Shown piece by piece: positions 62,675 through 64,000 of a DNA stretch of 64,000 nucleotides (positions within the stretch are counted from its first letter, which is position 1; each line of letters starts with the position of its first letter). This DNA is from Streptomyces sp. B3I8. GTDB taxonomy: Bacteria; Actinomycetota; Actinomycetes; Streptomycetales; Streptomycetaceae. The notes beneath the pieces are model-generated. The model did not search any database. It was not told the DNA's origin and worked only from the letters and a program-made list of their open reading frames with translations. The stretch spans positions 3,051,501 through 3,115,500 of the forward strand of contig NZ_JAUSYN010000002.1 of NCBI RefSeq assembly GCF_030816915.1, written 5' to 3'. Made by a program: the position numbers and the translations under genes.

Positions 62675-63535
62675 TCAGCGGTCCCCCCACAACCGGTCCA
62701 TCGCCGCACGGCTGCCCTCGTCCGCGGCGCGGCAGATCATCAGCAGCTGGTCCGGGTCCTGGAGCGGCCTCAGCACCTCGAAGTGGACGGCGAGTTCGCC
62801 CGCTTCGGGGTGCCGGATCGCCTTGTTCCCGCGGCCGTTGACCTGGACGTCCCGTTCGGCCCACAGGCGCGGGAACTCCTCGACCCGGGCGCCGAACTCC
62901 GCGATCAGGCCGTTCAGCGCCCGGTCCTCCGGGTGCGCGGCCCAGGCGGCACGCAGATGGGCGATCCCCTCCCGGACCACCCGCTCGCGGTCGACGTAGA
63001 AGTCACGCATCCGCGGGTGCAGCAGGCAGAGCCACATGGAGTTGCGCTGTTCCGGCGGCAGGGTGCCGTAGTCCATGACCAGTCCGGCCATCTGCGCGTT
63101 CCAGGCCAGGATGTCGTAGCGGTGGTTCAGCAGCATGGCGGGCAGCGGCGAGAGGTCGTCGACGAGGCGTGCGAGCTGCGGCGCGGCGGCGGTGGCGGGC
63201 CTGCCGGGTTCGCGGGGGCGCTGCCGGGCGAGGTCGAAGAGGTAGGCGCGTTCGCGGGGCGCCAGCCGCAGCGCGCCGGCCAGTGCCTCCACCACGTCCG
63301 CGGAGGGCCGCAGGCCGCGGGCCTGCTCCAGCCGTACGACGTAGTCGACGCTGACCCCGGCCAGCTCGGCGACCTCCTCCCGGCGCAGCCCCGGGGTGCG
63401 CCGGGAGCGGCGGCGCGCGGGCAGGCCGAAGTCCCCGGGGTCCAGGCTCTCGCGCCGGGTCCGCAGGAACGCGGCGAGCTCCTGGGTGGTGTCCACGGAG
63501 CGGGTCGCGCCCACACCGGGGGTGGTCGTGGTCAT
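62675..63535 (-). CDS. XRE-family regulator with MmyB-like ligand domain
   Basis: A 286-residue regulator. The N-terminal HTH has RRTPGLRREEVAELAGVSVD then YVVRLEQARGLRPSADVVEA, and the MmyB-like sensory domain contains AMLLNHRYDILAWNAQMAGL. It is divergent from the aldo/keto reductase gene (about 120 bp between starts), suggesting that it controls that gene. It is the second such regulator within 5 kb, but the two differ enough to bind different ligands. Confidence 0.9.
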   Translation of the reverse strand: MTTTTPGVGATRSVDTTQELAAFLRTRRESLDPGDFGLPARRRSRRTPGLRREEVAELAGVSVDYVVRLEQARGLRPSADVVEALAGALRLAPRERAYLFDLARQRPREPGRPATAAAPQLARLVDDLSPLPAMLLNHRYDILAWNAQMAGLVMDYGTLPPEQRNSMWLCLLHPRMRDFYVDRERVVREGIAHLRAAWAAHPEDRALNGLIAEFGARVEEFPRLWAERDVQVNGRGNKAIRHPEAGELAVHFEVLRPLQDPDQLLMICRAADEGSRAAMDRLWGDR

Positions 63536-63657
63536 GCCCGCTGCAACAGCGGGGGTGGGACCCGTGTTCCCAGGAACTTCCTTCCCTTACCCCCCGCCCG
63601 CGACCGTCACAGGCTTGCCGACGGAAACGGATCACGAGCACACACGAGGAGTCCCCG

Positions 63658-64000
63658 ATGTCACTCACCCTCGACACCTACCGGCCGCTGGGCCGCTCGG
63701 GCCTGCGGGTCTCACCGCTGGCGCTGGGCGCGGCGACCTTCGGTACCGAGACCGGCTGGGGGTCCGAGCGGGAGGAGTCCCGCAAGGTCTTCGACCTCTA
63801 CGTCGAGCGCGGCGGCAACTTCGTCGACACCGCCGACACGTACGCGGCGGGCAGTTCGGAGCGCATGCTGGCCGAGTTCACCCGCGGTGACCGCGACCGC
63901 CTGGTGCTGGCGACGAAGTACACCACGCTGAGCGACCCCCGCGACCCCAACTCCTCGGGCGCTCACCGCAAGAACCTGTTCACCTCGGTGGAGGGGAGCC
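63658..64000 (+). CDS. aldo/keto reductase, partial at window end
   Basis: The first 114 codons of an aldo/keto reductase (NADPH-dependent carbonyl reduction); the gene continues beyond 64000. YRPLGRSGLRVSPLALGAAT and NFVDTADTYAAGSSERMLAE match the AKR5/11-like N terminus with the catalytic Tyr in DTADTYAAG and the Lys in LATKYTT. GAGGAG lies before ATG 63658. It is divergent from the XRE regulator. Confidence 0.88.
   Translation, partial: MSLTLDTYRPLGRSGLRVSPLALGAATFGTETGWGSEREESRKVFDLYVERGGNFVDTADTYAAGSSERMLAEFTRGDRDRLVLATKYTTLSDPRDPNSSGAHRKNLFTSVEGS

Overview
The window is a stretch of a high-GC actinomycete chromosome, almost certainly Streptomyces. Third codon positions are strongly G/C, GTG starts are common, TTA codons are rare, and it carries the afsK-afsS-afsR antibiotic-control cluster, fbiC (coenzyme F420), mycothiol-enzyme-like DinB folds, a DtxR-type iron regulator of the DmdR1 type and a cinnamate/4-coumarate:CoA ligase type gene. 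No plasmid, phage or CRISPR features are visible and no tRNA or rRNA gene was recognised.

Layout. 1-2.9 kb: start of fbiC, a DUF389 membrane protein, a probable MazF toxin remnant and a DinB-like protein. 3.2-11.9 kb: afsR and afsS (+), a secreted Ser/Asp-rich protein, afsK (-), a two-domain VOC protein and a TetR regulator. 12.2-18.9 kb: a lipoprotein with a TTA codon, a PNPOx-like flavoprotein, a GNAT acetyltransferase, a flavin monooxygenase, an MFS transporter and a divergent GlxA-type AraC regulator. 18.9-24.0 kb: a signalling block (MITE-like repeat, DnaA-box palindrome, RsbW-like ATPase, four-EF-hand calcium protein, STAS anti-anti-sigma factor, ECF-like sigma factor and its translationally coupled zinc anti-sigma/MDMPI fusion). 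24.1-31.5 kb: purU, a conserved hypothetical, an amino-acid-type ABC binding lipoprotein, a Pro/Gly-rich membrane protein, an NsdA-like regulator and a prim-pol-like protein. 31.7-41.5 kb: an ABC exporter pair, a PAS-PAS-GAF protein, citrate synthase, pdxH, a probable structured small RNA, a SIS protein, dmdR1, and an alpha/beta hydrolase with a TTA codon and no nucleophile serine. 41.5-52.1 kb: an eight-gene minus-strand acyl-CoA catabolic run (MDMPI-like, AtuA-like, biotin-dependent carboxylase beta and alpha, acyl-CoA dehydrogenase, ligase, enoyl-CoA hydratase, TetR). 52.3-64 kb: an EamA exporter, a Nudix hydrolase, a fused FAD/Fe-S D-2-hydroxyacid dehydrogenase, an NmrA/NTF2 pair with a divergent XRE regulator, serC, a secreted hydrolase, and another XRE regulator divergent from an aldo/keto reductase cut by the window end.

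Functional themes. AfsK phosphorylates AfsR, which activates afsS; the two tandem 11-bp repeats upstream of afsS match the expected AfsR/PhoP-type site. The 41.5-52.1 kb run has the gene content of a CoA-ligase, dehydrogenase, carboxylase, hydratase pathway like the Pseudomonas Atu route or the leucine Liu route, but its ligase resembles the Streptomyces cinnamate:CoA ligase, so the substrate is open. The least explained elements are the promoter-plus-terminator unit at 38.0-38.3 kb (structured RNA with a 12-codon ORF), a 45-47 bp repeat inserted in frame in two unrelated enzymes, an inverted pair of perfect DnaA boxes, and 9-bp arrays that run into stop codons.
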